A stretch of 64,000 bases of DNA. It comes from Clostridium sp. M62/1. GTDB lineage: Bacteria; Bacillota; Clostridia; Lachnospirales; Lachnospiraceae. Within the stretch, counting starts at the first letter, position 1. Every line of letters starts with the position of its first letter. The stretch is from NCBI RefSeq assembly GCF_020736365.1, contig NZ_CP085988.1, forward strand, positions 3,478,001 to 3,542,000. The letters are read 5' to 3'. Positions 1 to 8,439 of this stretch are shown here, piece by piece. Both the position numbers and the translations under genes were made by a program. The notes below the pieces were generated by a model, which saw only the letters and a list, made by a program, of their open reading frames with translations, did not search any database and had not been told where the DNA came from.

Positions 1-948
1 GTTTCCGAATCCCTCCTGGGAAACGATAGCGCCGTCAACGCCTAACCACTTGCACAGCTTGGATGTCCAGTCAGAGGAACGCATCTTGTCAGCCAGGTAT
101 ACGTTCTCGTTTGTGATGATAACACCTACGAAGTTTAAAGTCTTTCCGTGCTGCTCAAATAAGGATTTGATAACCGGATTGTTTAAGTGATGGTAGGATG
201 TATTCTTATCGCATGCAGATACACAGTTACCGCTTAAGATAGCGCCGTCCATGGTCTCTGTCGGATTGATGATAGTCGGCAGGGACTGCTTCATGTCAAC
301 ACCGTATACATAGGTGTCGTGCATAAGTCCCTGGCTCTGAAGCATTAATACATATGCGACTCTCGGCAGGTTCGGATACTTCTCGATTCCTTCCTTAACG
401 TCCTCTGTCTCATATGTCTCAATCTCCTCAGCCTCGATGTCCTTAGCCAGCTTTCCAACATAGTCAGCAGCCTTTAATCCTGCCATGCGGACAGCCTTCT
501 CGTGAGCGTGTTTCTCGATTCCGTCAGCCGGCTCACAGATAACAACCAGGTTGTTTAACTTGGAGAATGGCGTATACTCTGCGCCAGTTCCGCACATATC
601 GATGATTCCCTCCTGGAAACCAACGATCTTTCCTGTTGTGACAACAGCGGACCCGCGAAGAACGTTTGTCCTTCCGCTTCCAACAGTGGCAACCTTGGAA
701 ATCATACCCGGGAACATAGCTCCCTCTCCGCTTACTTTAACTCTTGGCTCAATAACATCCTTTACAGGCATAATGCGGACACTCTCACCTGGTCTCGCAA
801 TGTCAAGCTCTACAGATTTCAGGTTCTCATCCTCAAGAAGAAGAGCCTTTAACTCATCTGCATTCACATAGATAACTCCATTCTCCACTTTGGACTCCGG
901 ACCAAACTGGATGTCTTTTACGGGAATAATCCCTAATTCAAGTTTCAT
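1..948 (-). CDS. grdE: Glycine reductase component B proprotein GrdE, partial (C-terminus outside window)
   Basis: Reading leftward from an ATG at 948, the frame is open for 316 codons to the window edge, so the C-terminal end is missing. GrdE is the substrate-binding component B of clostridial glycine reductase. That selenoenzyme complex reduces glycine to acetyl phosphate and ammonia in Stickland fermentation. The proprotein is cut at an Asn-Cys bond and the cysteine becomes a pyruvoyl group; here N241-C242 lies in the family motif SGNCVSACDKNTSYHH, so the cleavage site is present. A ribosome binding site (GGGAGG) sits about 10 bases before the ATG. The gene follows grdX on the same strand after a 413-base gap holding a sigma-54-type promoter. 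The selenoprotein genes grdA and grdB should lie beyond the left edge. Sarcosine or betaine versions (GrdG, GrdI) are close relatives, so the exact substrate is slightly uncertain. Confidence 0.9.
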   Translation of the reverse strand, partial: MKLELGIIPVKDIQFGPESKVENGVIYVNADELKALLLEDENLKSVELDIARPGESVRIMPVKDVIEPRVKVSGEGAMFPGMISKVATVGSGRTNVLRGSAVVTTGKIVGFQEGIIDMCGTGAEYTPFSKLNNLVVICEPADGIEKHAHEKAVRMAGLKAADYVGKLAKDIEAEEIETYETEDVKEGIEKYPNLPRVAYVLMLQSQGLMHDTYVYGVDMKQSLPTIINPTETMDGAILSGNCVSACDKNTSYHHLNNPVIKSLFEQHGKTLNFVGVIITNENVYLADKMRSSDWTSKLCKWLGVDGAIVSQEGFGN

Positions 949-1020
949 GAATGCCTGACCTCCCTTTCTTTAAAATTTGTATTTTTGCGGCAGAAGAATT
1001 TCTCTTCGCTTTATAAATAT

Positions 1021-1036
1021 AGCAAGTAACATGCCA
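1021..1036 (-). promoter_or_regulatory. Sigma-54-type (-24/-12) promoter for grdE
   Basis: On the minus strand the sequence is TGGCAT-GTTAC-TTGCT, which matches the RpoN consensus TGGCAY-N5-TTGCW at every defined position. The predicted start is near 1010, giving a leader of roughly 60 bases before the grdE ATG at 948. The stretch between grdX and grdE (949-1361) holds no convincing gene. It contains this promoter and several TGTCA/TGACA elements upstream, as expected for an enhancer-dependent promoter. Confidence 0.7.
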
Positions 1037-1275
1037 TACTTTCAAAAATCCATAAATGCTAGTAAAAACATTTTTTTATTACAGTAAAACCCTGTGTTTT
1101 TACCTGCATTTTTCGGCTGTTTTCGAGGATTTCCCATTCCAAAATTTTTGCTGCAAAACTTTTTTCTGAGCTCTCCCGCAGTCTTTTCAGTGGGTTCTTT
1201 GTCATCTTTGACAGTTTTGGCGTTCCTGTTTGTCAATTTCCCTCTGGCAAATGGCAAATCCCCTGGCAATTATCG

Positions 1276-1290
1276 TGTCAACCAGTGACA
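1276..1290. promoter_or_regulatory. Candidate upstream activator site for the grdE promoter
   Basis: TGTCA-N5-TGACA is a perfect inverted repeat about 240 bases upstream of the -24/-12 promoter, a usual distance for a sigma-54 enhancer-binding protein. Further TGTCA or TTGACA half-sites lie at 1208-1213, 1231-1236 and 1298-1302. The binding protein is not identified and none is encoded in the window. Confidence 0.4.
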
Positions 1291-1361
1291 AATCCTCTGT
1301 CAGCCTGCTTTCAGCCATTTTCATTTTTTCAGCACAGGCCCGTGGAACCCGGCCTGCCCGA

Positions 1362-1745
1362 TCAGACAACCCGGTCAATGGCCCCGCTGATCAGTTCCAA
1401 ATCGACCTGTCTGAAATCGTTTACAATCGACTCATCCCATTTTCTCACCGGACGATCACTGAGGAATTTTTTTGTCATAAGCACCGCATCCTCAATCATC
1501 AGTTCATTTTCAATGACTTCATCGCCATCCATTTTTCTGTCAGACAAAAGTACAGAGCGGAACGGCGTCTGATTCGGCTTGATGCTTCCAGCCATCGGAT
1601 GCGTCTCTATCCTGCTGCCTTTCTGGACATAGTCTCTGGCTCTCACGAGCACATCCAGATAGGATCCATCCTCCAGATAGTCTACCCTGACTCTATCCCT
1701 GTATTTTTCAAAACACAGACGGTTATTTGTAACTAGCAAATACAT
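1362..1745 (-). CDS. grdX: GrdX family protein
   Basis: A small protein of about 127 residues with the GrdX signature: an N-terminal LLVTNN strand, a GSYLDVLVRARDYV helix and a conserved THPMAGSIKPNQTPFRS stretch. GrdX is the conserved first gene of glycine reductase clusters and its role is not established. The ATG at 1745 is preferred over the one at 1751 because AGGAG lies 7 bases before it. In well-studied clostridia trxB and trxA lie between grdX and grdE; here nothing does. The gene ends at TGA and a second in-frame TGA follows 11 codons later; I take the first as the true stop because the length fits the family. Confidence 0.85.
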   Translation of the reverse strand: MYLLVTNNRLCFEKYRDRVRVDYLEDGSYLDVLVRARDYVQKGSRIETHPMAGSIKPNQTPFRSVLLSDRKMDGDEVIENELMIEDAVLMTKKFLSDRPVRKWDESIVNDFRQVDLELISGAIDRVV

Positions 1746-1815
1746 CTCCATACTCCTGTTGTCCTTTTGTTTTCAGCCTTCGGACAGCCTGTCCTTTCGC
1801 TGTTTAGCAAGCTCT

Positions 1816-1844
1816 ATTATACGTCAAATCAGCTGAATAATAAA
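1816..1844 (-). promoter_or_regulatory. Possible sigma-A promoter of grdX
   Basis: A perfect -10 TATAAT (minus strand, 1821-1816) lies about 70 bases before grdX. The hexamer 17 bases upstream is TTTATT, a weak -35, so this promoter may be weak or need an activator. Confidence 0.4.
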
Positions 1845-1930
1845 GCACTTTTTTTATGTTTTTTTAACTTTCACACAACTGTTTCCGGCGCTTTTGGCTC
1901 AAGATTCATGCATTTTCACACAAACACGTC

Positions 1931-1988
1931 AAAAAAGACTGCCAAAATTGTCAAACCATGGCTGATTTGAAATTCCGACAGTCTTTTT
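1931..1988 (-). terminator. Terminator after yedF, possibly bidirectional
   Basis: A 10-base-pair stem of A5-GACTG and CAGTC-T5 encloses a second paired region (TCAAA/TTTGA). T-runs follow the stem on both strands. It lies 50 bases beyond the yedF stop and upstream of the grdX promoter, so yedF and grdX are probably separate transcription units. Confidence 0.75.
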
Positions 1989-2040
1989 ATTCCAAAGGAA
2001 GATGAACCGGCACTGTAAATTTCTATTTTTCCTTATCCTT

Positions 2041-2688
2041 CTAAGGTCTTATAACTACTCTGGCGCCTGTCATCTTCTCTGCGATTTCATACATATTGGA
2101 GACAGTTCCTACCTGAAGCTTGTCCTCCAGGCCCAGGTGCTTGAGGCAGGTTCCGCAGGTGAGGATCTCAACGCCCTGCTCTGCCATGTACTTCAGATCC
2201 TCCACGGATTCGCTTCCCTCAGCCGTCAGCTTCGCACCGCCGTTGTAAAAAATAACAGTTTCAGGCAGAGGCTCCTGGCGGCTCACTGCGTAGATAAATC
2301 CTTTAATGAGAATTTTTCCAAGCTCCTCCTCCGGCTCTCCCATCCGGTCGGAAGCAATGACAACCACTCTTCCTCTGGCGATCCCGTTCTCCGGCTCTGT
2401 CGGCACACTGCAGTCAGCGCAGTCAGCCAGGATCTTCTCTGCCGGCACATTCGGCCCATCCGCTCCGCTTTCTGACGGGAGAAAGGTCACTTCAAATTCC
2501 TTGTCAGAATGTTTTTCACTTAAGGCCTTCATTCCCTCGTGTCCGGCCAGCTTAGTCAGGTTCTGAACTGCAATCTCGTTGTCCACAAGAACCCTTACTT
2601 CTTCCGCCTTTTTGACTTCCTCTAAAATCTTCTTTGTCTCGATTACCGGCATCGGGCATGCTTTTCCCCTCATGTCAAGCTGCTTCAT
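2041..2688 (-). CDS. yedF: Sulfurtransferase-like selenium metabolism protein YedF
   Basis: A 215-residue two-domain protein. Residues 1-75 form a TusA-like domain with the motif MRGKACPMPVIETKK (Cys11); the rest is a DsrE/DsrF-like domain ending with the CGTCLKHLGL motif. This architecture is the YedF family, which is found in genomes that make selenoproteins and is thought to act in selenium handling, though its reaction is unproven. The ATG at 2688 is preferred because GGAGG lies 8 bases upstream; an upstream extension of the frame has no ribosome binding site. Its place beside grdX and grdE fits, because glycine reductase needs selenocysteine. It has its own strong promoter and terminator. 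Confidence 0.85.
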   Translation of the reverse strand: MKQLDMRGKACPMPVIETKKILEEVKKAEEVRVLVDNEIAVQNLTKLAGHEGMKALSEKHSDKEFEVTFLPSESGADGPNVPAEKILADCADCSVPTEPENGIARGRVVVIASDRMGEPEEELGKILIKGFIYAVSRQEPLPETVIFYNGGAKLTAEGSESVEDLKYMAEQGVEILTCGTCLKHLGLEDKLQVGTVSNMYEIAEKMTGARVVIRP

Positions 2689-2783
2689 CACTTTTGCCTC
2701 CTGTTTTCGTAAATTTCTGGGCTTATCCGGCCTGTTCCAGTCCCTGAGACGGTCACACGGCATATTTTATACCAGCTTTTCCT

Positions 2784-2813
2784 ATTATAAGACAGCGGAG
2801 CCGGCCGTGTCAA
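2784..2813 (-). promoter_or_regulatory. Sigma-A promoter of yedF
   Basis: On the minus strand TTGACA (2813-2808) is followed after 18 bases by TATAAT (2789-2784), about 95 bases before the yedF start. Both hexamers are perfect. The 376-base gap 2689-3064 otherwise holds only the hairpin downstream of the malic enzyme gene. Confidence 0.75.
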
Positions 2814-2990
2814 TTACAGACCCTTCCTGTAAAACGCCTGGAATTATTGGATTTTTCTATATATTTCCTGTAACTATTCAAAAAAACTCTAGGTTTTTCT
2901 CCCATTTCCGGCTGCTGACCGGTCTGTTTCATGGTTTCCTGCCGCAATGGCTGTCTGTTTTCTGCCAATGTCAAAAGGGGCATAAACACA

Positions 2991-3017
2991 TGAAGCAGCT
3001 GCACACCAGCTGCTTCA
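2991..3017 (-). terminator. Hairpin downstream of the malic enzyme gene
   Basis: An 11-base-pair perfect stem (TGAAGCAGCTG / CAGCTGCTTCA) with a 5-base loop lies 48 bases after the malic enzyme stop. The following minus-strand sequence is only moderately T-rich, so terminator strength is uncertain. Confidence 0.5.
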
Positions 3018-3064
3018 CATTCAGGTTCACCCGGGGAGAGCTTCTCCATCCGGCTTCCGTTTTT

Positions 3065-4240
3065 CTACTTTCTCACAGCACCGCTTCGCTGGGCTGCCTC
3101 CTTCACTGCGGAAGCTACGGCCTCTACCACCCTCTTATCGAAGGCAGACGGAATAATGTATTCCGGCTTAAGCTCCTCCTCAGTTACCAGTCCGGCTATG
3201 GCCTCTGCTGCCGCCCTCTTCATCTCATAGTTGATGTCTCTGGCACCTGCGTCAAGGGCTCCTCTGAAAATACCAGGGAATGCCAGCACATTGTTAATCT
3301 GGTTCGGGCAGTCGCTTCTTCCGGTTCCCATTACCTTTACGCCTGCTTCCATAGCCGTCTCATAGGAAATCTCCGGAACAGGGTTTGCCATGGCAAAGAC
3401 AATGGGATCCGGCGCCATCGTATGAACCATTTCGGGAGTCAGGGCATTGGCTACTGACACGCCGATAAATACATCGGCGTCCTTTACGGCATCAGCCAGG
3501 GTTCCCAGCTGCTCGTCCAGATTTGTAATCTCGCAGAGCTCTGCCTTGTGTCCCTCTACGCCTTCTTTTCTCTTTCTGCAGAGGATTCCAAACTCGTCAC
3601 AGGCGATCACGTTTTTTACGCCGGCGAACATAATCATCTTGATAATGGCTGTTCCCGCCGCCCCCGGTCCGTTTAAAACCACCTTCAGATTCTGGAGCTT
3701 CTTTCCTGTCAGTCTGGCTGCATTCATGAGAGCTGCCGTCACCACGATGGCTGTTCCGTGCTGGTCGTCGTGGAATACGGGAATATCCAGCTCTTCCTCC
3801 AGCCTTCTCTCGATCTCAAAGCATTTCGGTGAAGCAATGTCTTCCAGGTTGATTCCGCCGAAGGACGGCGCAATCCACTTGACAGCCTTAATGATTTCCT
3901 CTGTATCCTGAGTATCCAGACAAATCGGGAATGCATCTACATTTCCAAACTGTTTAAACAGAAGGCTTTTTCCCTCCATAACAGGCATCGCTGCCTCAGG
4001 GCCTATATTGCCGAGTCCCAGCACTGCCGTACCGTCTGACACCACAGCTACCAGGTTTCCCTTAGCTGTATAGCGGTAGACATCCTTCTTGTTTTCATGG
4101 ATTTTCCGGCATGGCTCTGCAACACCGGGTGTATATGCGATACACAGCTGATCCCTGGAATTAATCTCCACCTTTCCTGCCACCTGGATTTTTCCATGGT
4201 TTTCCTCATGCATCTTTAAGGCTTCTTCATTATAATTCAT
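3065..4240 (-). CDS. NAD(P)-dependent malic enzyme
   Basis: A 391-residue cytosolic malic enzyme, which oxidatively decarboxylates malate to pyruvate. Visible family features are [10 protein letters not shown] near the N-terminus, [14 protein letters not shown], the metal-site region [10 protein letters not shown], the nucleotide-binding loop NGPGAAGTA and the C-terminal [10 protein letters not shown] and [11 protein letters not shown] motifs. The length matches the short bacterial form. The ATG at 4240 follows the upstream M20 peptidase stop by 7 bases and has a ribosome binding site within that gene's end, so the two are co-transcribed. Placement after a dicarboxylate-type transporter suggests it feeds imported or released C4 acids into pyruvate. 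Cofactor preference cannot be read from the sequence. Confidence 0.92.
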   Translation of the reverse strand: MNYNEEALKMHEENHGKIQVAGKVEINSRDQLCIAYTPGVAEPCRKIHENKKDVYRYTAKGNLVAVVSDGTAVLGLGNIGPEAAMPVMEGKSLLFKQFGNVDAFPICLDTQDTEEIIKAVKWIAPSFGGINLEDIASPKCFEIERRLEEELDIPVFHDDQHGTAIVVTAALMNAARLTGKKLQNLKVVLNGPGAAGTAIIKMIMFAGVKNVIACDEFGILCRKRKEGVEGHKAELCEITNLDEQLGTLADAVKDADVFIGVSVANALTPEMVHTMAPDPIVFAMANPVPEISYETAMEAGVKVMGTGRSDCPNQINNVLAFPGIFRGALDAGARDINYEMKRAAAEAIAGLVTEEELKPEYIIPSAFDKRVVEAVASAVKEAAQRSGAVRK

Positions 4241-4247
4241 CTGTTCT

Positions 4248-5372
4248 TCACTCCTTTTCCTCACTCAGCTTGGCCAGTGTTTTAAAAAGCAGCTCAAAAC
4301 GCGGTCTGATTGTGTCAATCTGAAGGGTTTCGTTCTGGCTGTGAGCTCCGTCGCCTGCAGGTCCTGCACCGTCAATTACTGTGCTTCCGGCAAAGGCTGC
4401 AAAGTTTCCGTCTGAGCCGCCTCCGGTCTTTGCCCACAGGATCTCCATTCCCATCTCTTTTCCCTGCTCCTCCATGAGAGCCATAAGTTTCTCCGTCTTT
4501 TCTGTCTTTCTCATAGGAGGGCGGAAGCCTTCTCTTTCGATTGTAATGGATGTTCTCCTGTCGAAAGGATTCTCCATGATTTCCCGGAATGCGTTCTCGA
4601 TCTTCTGATTTTCCTCGATGGTCTCAAACCTGGTATCAATCATGGCTTCCACATGGTCGCACACAACATTTGCCGTAGTTCCGCCGGAAATTTTTCCCAC
4701 ATTTACGCTGGTTCCGATCTCGTAGTGATTCAGCCCCTCCATCTTGAGAACTGCGCGGGCTGCCTCGTTGACAGCGCTGGCTCCATCCCAGGGAGCCACA
4801 CCGGCGTGGGCCGCAATTCCCTTTACCGTCATTTTGTAGCGGGCCAGACCCTTTCTCTCATATACATAGGCCCCGTTTTTCCTTCCCGGCTCCAGAACAA
4901 ATGTATATTTTGCCTGGCTTGCCAGCTCCTGAATCCGTTTCTGAGAATGAACGGAGGAAATTTCCTCATCGCTGTTCAGGGCAACGCAGAATCCCAGATC
5001 CGTGCCGCTTTCCACCAGGTTTTTCACTGCGTGGTAAATGAAAAGCAGGCCGGCCTTCATATCCATTACACCGGGGCCGTATGCCAGATTTCTCTCGATG
5101 CGGAAAGGACGCTTTGCAGCCTCTCCTTTTGGAAATACCGTATCCATATGTCCCAGGAAGAGTACGTCTGTCTTTTCTTTCTTATTCCGGATTTCCATGA
5201 ATGGGCCGATACCCTCCGGGCCTGCCTCTCTCTTGATATCAAGCCCCAGAGCCCTGTATTTTTCCTCGAAGTAATCGGCGATCAGCCCGGGTCCACCCTC
5301 TACCCGGCTTCCGCTGTCTGTGTTTACCAGGGTCTCAAGCTCCTTTAAGTACTCGTCAAGCTCAAATCTCAT
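4248..5372 (-). CDS. M20 family metallopeptidase (carboxypeptidase G2-like)
   Basis: A 374-residue zinc peptidase of the M20 family. Motifs are GHMDTVFP (His75, Asp77), the bridging Asp in GVMDMKAG (Asp104), the catalytic pair in NSDEE (Glu136-Glu137) and a dimerisation domain insert around residues 175-290. Relatives remove C-terminal glutamate or similar residues from peptides or N-acyl amino acids. It sits between the dcuC-like transporter and the malic enzyme gene, with short gaps, in one operon. The natural substrate is unknown; the neighbours suggest that hydrolysis releases a dicarboxylate or an amino acid that can be turned into one. GGAG precedes the ATG. Confidence 0.85.
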   Translation of the reverse strand: MRFELDEYLKELETLVNTDSGSRVEGGPGLIADYFEEKYRALGLDIKREAGPEGIGPFMEIRNKKEKTDVLFLGHMDTVFPKGEAAKRPFRIERNLAYGPGVMDMKAGLLFIYHAVKNLVESGTDLGFCVALNSDEEISSVHSQKRIQELASQAKYTFVLEPGRKNGAYVYERKGLARYKMTVKGIAAHAGVAPWDGASAVNEAARAVLKMEGLNHYEIGTSVNVGKISGGTTANVVCDHVEAMIDTRFETIEENQKIENAFREIMENPFDRRTSITIEREGFRPPMRKTEKTEKLMALMEEQGKEMGMEILWAKTGGGSDGNFAAFAGSTVIDGAGPAGDGAHSQNETLQIDTIRPRFELLFKTLAKLSEEKE

Positions 5373-5389
5373 AATACTCTCCTTTTCTT

Positions 5390-6748
5390 CTAAAACATCA
5401 GGAAGGTAGCTGCCATCAGCACAACCAGTCCTCCGATCATCGGGATGGCTGTTCGTTTTACTACATCAACCGGGAACAGGTCTGCGCTGTCGCTGACCGC
5501 CACGATAACGGAGGTAATCGGAGAAACGCTTCTCGCGATACCGCTTGCCAGCTGCATAGGCATAACCATCAGAACTGTTGAAACTCCAAAAGCGGCGGCC
5601 ACAGTAGGTGCCAGAGCGGCAAATGCGTAGAATGGAGCATTTCCGGAACCCATAACGATGGAGCAGACTGTGATGATAAGCACCATCACGATTGTCATCG
5701 GAACCGGTCCGAATCCTGTGGCTTTACAGCTCTCTATGATGATATCAATTGCTCCGATAGCCTGCAAGCCCTTTGCAAAGACCTCGCCTGCAATAATCAG
5801 TGTAACAATAGTGGCAAACTGATGTCCCATACCGTCGAAGAAAATCTGAATGCTCTTGAATACTTCTTTTGCATGTCCTTTTTTGCGCACCAGCTCGAAA
5901 ATCAGTGCAATGGTGGTTCCTAAAAGCATCGCCGTAATAACATCCATGGAAATGGAGCTGATAATCAGCTTGCTGAATACAAACAGGAAGATAAGGGGAA
6001 GCAGCGGAAGAATCGCATAGATCTTCGGTGCAGCCTCTGTATTCTTTTTCTCTTCCTGTGTTTCACCTGACTTAAAGCCCATCTTTTTGTCACAGTATTT
6101 CTGGACAATGTAATGAAGTACAGAGATTGTGGGAACAACCATGGCAGAAACAGGGAGCTGATAGTTCACAAAGTATACCATAGGATCTAACCCTGCTGTC
6201 TGAGCGGCCATATTGGATGCACCGGAAGCCGGTCCTAAATCCAGACAGGCTGCCGTACCGATCAGAGCTGCTGCGGACAGACGGCTCACTCCCAGCTCTA
6301 CAAGTACCGGGAACAGGGTAGCCATTAACAGAACACTCAGTCCTGCTGCACTCGGAATGAAAACATTGAGGAACTGGCCTACTACATAGCTGAGCGCCAG
6401 AACCAGATAAGGCGCATTAATCTTCTTTAAAGGCTTGATACAGATACTTACCATAGCGGAGCTGGCTCCGATTTTGTCCATGTAAATGGCAAATCCGCCT
6501 ACGGCCATGATGATAAGGCCGGTACCGGCTGAATCGGATTTAAACACATTTTTTATGTACTCGAAGATGTCAAAGAACCAGAAGCCTGTCTGATCCTCCA
6601 GAGCCAGGATCTCTCCTGTATGGAATAAAGATGCCAGAATCATCAGGAAAATACCGCCTGCAAAAAGCACGGTCTGCGGCTTGAATTTTTTTAAGATGAA
6701 GTATCCTACTACCAACGTCACTGCAAGCGCTGTTAGAATGCTAAACAT
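5390..6748 (-). CDS. C4-dicarboxylate transporter, DcuC family
   Basis: A 452-residue integral membrane protein with about twelve hydrophobic segments and no signal peptide beyond the first segment. The pattern FIPSAAGLSVLLMATLFP, a glycine-rich GTAACLDLGPASGASN region and a C-terminal VMGSGNAPFYAF motif fit the DcuC/C4-dicarboxylate anaerobic carrier family. It is the first gene of the module A operon and is driven by a strong divergent promoter next to the regulator gene at 7028. The start has GGAGGAG upstream. Substrates may be succinate, fumarate, malate or a related N-substituted acid; the family also contains less characterised members, so the substrate is not certain. Confidence 0.8.
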   Translation of the reverse strand: MFSILTALAVTLVVGYFILKKFKPQTVLFAGGIFLMILASLFHTGEILALEDQTGFWFFDIFEYIKNVFKSDSAGTGLIIMAVGGFAIYMDKIGASSAMVSICIKPLKKINAPYLVLALSYVVGQFLNVFIPSAAGLSVLLMATLFPVLVELGVSRLSAAALIGTAACLDLGPASGASNMAAQTAGLDPMVYFVNYQLPVSAMVVPTISVLHYIVQKYCDKKMGFKSGETQEEKKNTEAAPKIYAILPLLPLIFLFVFSKLIISSISMDVITAMLLGTTIALIFELVRKKGHAKEVFKSIQIFFDGMGHQFATIVTLIIAGEVFAKGLQAIGAIDIIIESCKATGFGPVPMTIVMVLIITVCSIVMGSGNAPFYAFAALAPTVAAAFGVSTVLMVMPMQLASGIARSVSPITSVIVAVSDSADLFPVDVVKRTAIPMIGGLVVLMAATFLMF

Positions 6749-6781
6749 GATTTCTCCTCCATTCGTATTTAAGGATAAATT

Positions 6782-6793
6782 AAAGACGTCTTT
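6782..6793. promoter_or_regulatory. Palindrome downstream of the dcuC-like promoter (candidate operator)
   Basis: AAAGACGTCTTT is a perfect 12-base palindrome just downstream of the -10 box. A palindrome with the same GACGTC core is present between promoter and start of the paralogous module B (38377-38386). This makes it a candidate operator for the adjacent regulator; that is inference. Confidence 0.35.
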
Positions 6794-6804
6794 TTGTATT
6801 GCTG

Positions 6805-6833
6805 ATTATATGTCTATTATTAACCGCAGTCAA
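6805..6833 (-). promoter_or_regulatory. Sigma-A promoter of the dcuC/M20/malic enzyme operon
   Basis: On the minus strand TTGACT (6833-6828), a 17-base spacer and TATAAT (6810-6805) lie 57 bases before the transporter gene. Confidence 0.75.
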
Positions 6834-6955
6834 TACATAATTAATTTTTCATCATTTTGCAAAAATATTTTGTCCTTAATTTAGTAATAAATAACAAAAG
6901 AATTTCTCTTTTTTGATGAAACGCCCTTGCAGTTAAGTCCCTCCCCGGTGTGTGG

Positions 6956-6984
6956 TTGCCTTCCCCATTCTTTTTTGATATACT
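6956..6984 (+). promoter_or_regulatory. Sigma-A promoter of the module A regulator
   Basis: TTGCCT, a 17-base spacer and TATACT lie 43 bases before the ATG at 7028. It is divergent from the dcuC operon promoter. Confidence 0.6.
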
Positions 6985-7027
6985 TGATTATCAGAAAAAT
7001 ACAAGCATCGACCGAAAGGAAATTTGA

Positions 7028-8359
7028 ATGAAAATCGCAGTTCTTTCTACTGAATATTTAAAGGATTATTTGACAGAGGCTGTTGAAAAACTAGATCTCG
7101 GATGTGAGATTGAGATTTTTATTTACTATAATTATGTTCATATTGTAGATTTATACAGGCAGCTGGAGGACAGATTCGACGGCTTTATCACCACCGGTCC
7201 CGTCCCCATGCAGACAGTAAAAAAGAGCGTTCCCAACTGCCGCCCCATCAGCTTTTTTCTGTGTTCTGAAAGCAATTACTACAAAACCTTTTTCGAGGTC
7301 ATCTACAAATATCAGGACTGGAACTTTGAATACGGATATTTTGACTTCTGCGACTACCTGTGCCCTGATCAGGAGTCCTCTCTCATCGAGCACCTGAAAA
7401 ACGGCACCTTCGGCAGCTGGCTGGACAGAAACAACCGCTATATGACCAACATGACCGTTGAAAAGATGCAGGAGTCCACCCAGAGAAAGCTGGAAAAGCA
7501 TATCAGGCTCTGGAAGGAGGGAAAGATTAAGTACTCCCTCTCCCGAATGAGTCCCATTATGCCTCAGATTCTCGAGGCAGGTGTGGACTGTCACTATATT
7601 TCTTTCAGCTATGACGACATCGTCCTCTGTTTCCGCCAGCTGATTCAGGAAATTCTCATGGGCGAGCTGAAGGACAGCCAGACGGCATCCATTGAAATTC
7701 TTTTCTCCGGCGCCGGGAAGCAGTCTGCAGATTCAAAGCAGCGCGATGTGCTGGAACGGCTTTTAAAAGCCTTCAACAAAAGGTATATGTGCGACTTTAT
7801 CATCCATGAGACAAAAAACGGCTTCCGTATTTCCACCAGCCACAAGACGGTAGAAACCATCACCGACGGCTTTACGGCCTGCCATCTGAGAGAATACCTG
7901 GAAAAAAACGGAAACCTTTCCCTGGCCATAGGGTACGGGCTCGGGCGGGTCATCAGCCAGGCCCAGGCGAATGCCATCGACGCTGCGAGAGAGTCACAGA
8001 TCAACGGAAACAAGACCAGCTATCTGTTCGGCGAGGATCGGGAGCAGATCGGGCTCTTCGGCTCCGGAAATGATTTTTCCATCCAGGGCTCTGTCACCCC
8101 CTACATAAGGGAGCTGTCAGACCGGACCGGCCTTTCCACGCTGACTATCCAGAAACTGATCAGCGCCTTCCGCATAACCGGTACAGAGGAGGTAACCACG
8201 CCGGAGCTGGCAAGGATCCTCCACATTACCATCAGAAGTGTAAACCGGCTGATTTCCGTTCTCGTCAAGTATAACCTGGCCGAGCCTCTCTATTCCCGCC
8301 AGACCAATACCAAGGGACGTCCAAGCAAAGTATACCGCATACGGATCCAGATCGATTAA
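7028..8359 (+). CDS. Transcription regulator with GGDEF-like domain and C-terminal winged helix (module A)
   Basis: A 443-residue soluble protein with no exact family name that I can give. Residues 1 to about 200 form a putative sensing domain. Residues from about 215 to 330 resemble the degenerate GGDEF-like domain of multidomain regulators: a short strand NLSLAIGYG followed by a helix QAQANAIDAARES. The last 90 residues hold a helix-turn-helix pattern (VTTPELARILHITIRSVNRLISVL) ending in KGRPSKVYRI, typical of a DNA-binding winged helix. It is a clear paralogue of the protein at 32885-34189, with the same domain order and ending. It is divergent from the dcuC/M20/malic enzyme operon and is its likely regulator. 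GAAAGG precedes the ATG. Confidence 0.75.
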   Translation: MKIAVLSTEYLKDYLTEAVEKLDLGCEIEIFIYYNYVHIVDLYRQLEDRFDGFITTGPVPMQTVKKSVPNCRPISFFLCSESNYYKTFFEVIYKYQDWNFEYGYFDFCDYLCPDQESSLIEHLKNGTFGSWLDRNNRYMTNMTVEKMQESTQRKLEKHIRLWKEGKIKYSLSRMSPIMPQILEAGVDCHYISFSYDDIVLCFRQLIQEILMGELKDSQTASIEILFSGAGKQSADSKQRDVLERLLKAFNKRYMCDFIIHETKNGFRISTSHKTVETITDGFTACHLREYLEKNGNLSLAIGYGLGRVISQAQANAIDAARESQINGNKTSYLFGEDREQIGLFGSGNDFSIQGSVTPYIRELSDRTGLSTLTIQKLISAFRITGTEEVTTPELARILHITIRSVNRLISVLVKYNLAEPLYSRQTNTKGRPSKVYRIRIQID

Positions 8360-8419
8360 AAACAGCGGGGAGAGGAAGCTGCCATAGACTGCAGCTCCCC
8401 CTCCCCGCTGTTTTTAATC
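8354..8419. terminator. Bidirectional terminator between convergent genes
   Basis: A 19-base-pair perfect stem (arms 8354-8372 and 8401-8419) has a GC-rich core bounded by A and T runs, so it can stop transcription on both strands. The left arm contains the TAA stop of the regulator gene. It serves that gene and the lipoprotein gene that ends at 8440. Confidence 0.85.
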
Positions 8420-8439
8420 CTTTAACCTTTTTCCTTTTC

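Noticed and set aside
1042..1269. 75-codon minus-strand frame between grdX and grdE
   Set aside because: Low-complexity, basic content, no ribosome binding site, and it overlaps the sigma-54-type promoter.
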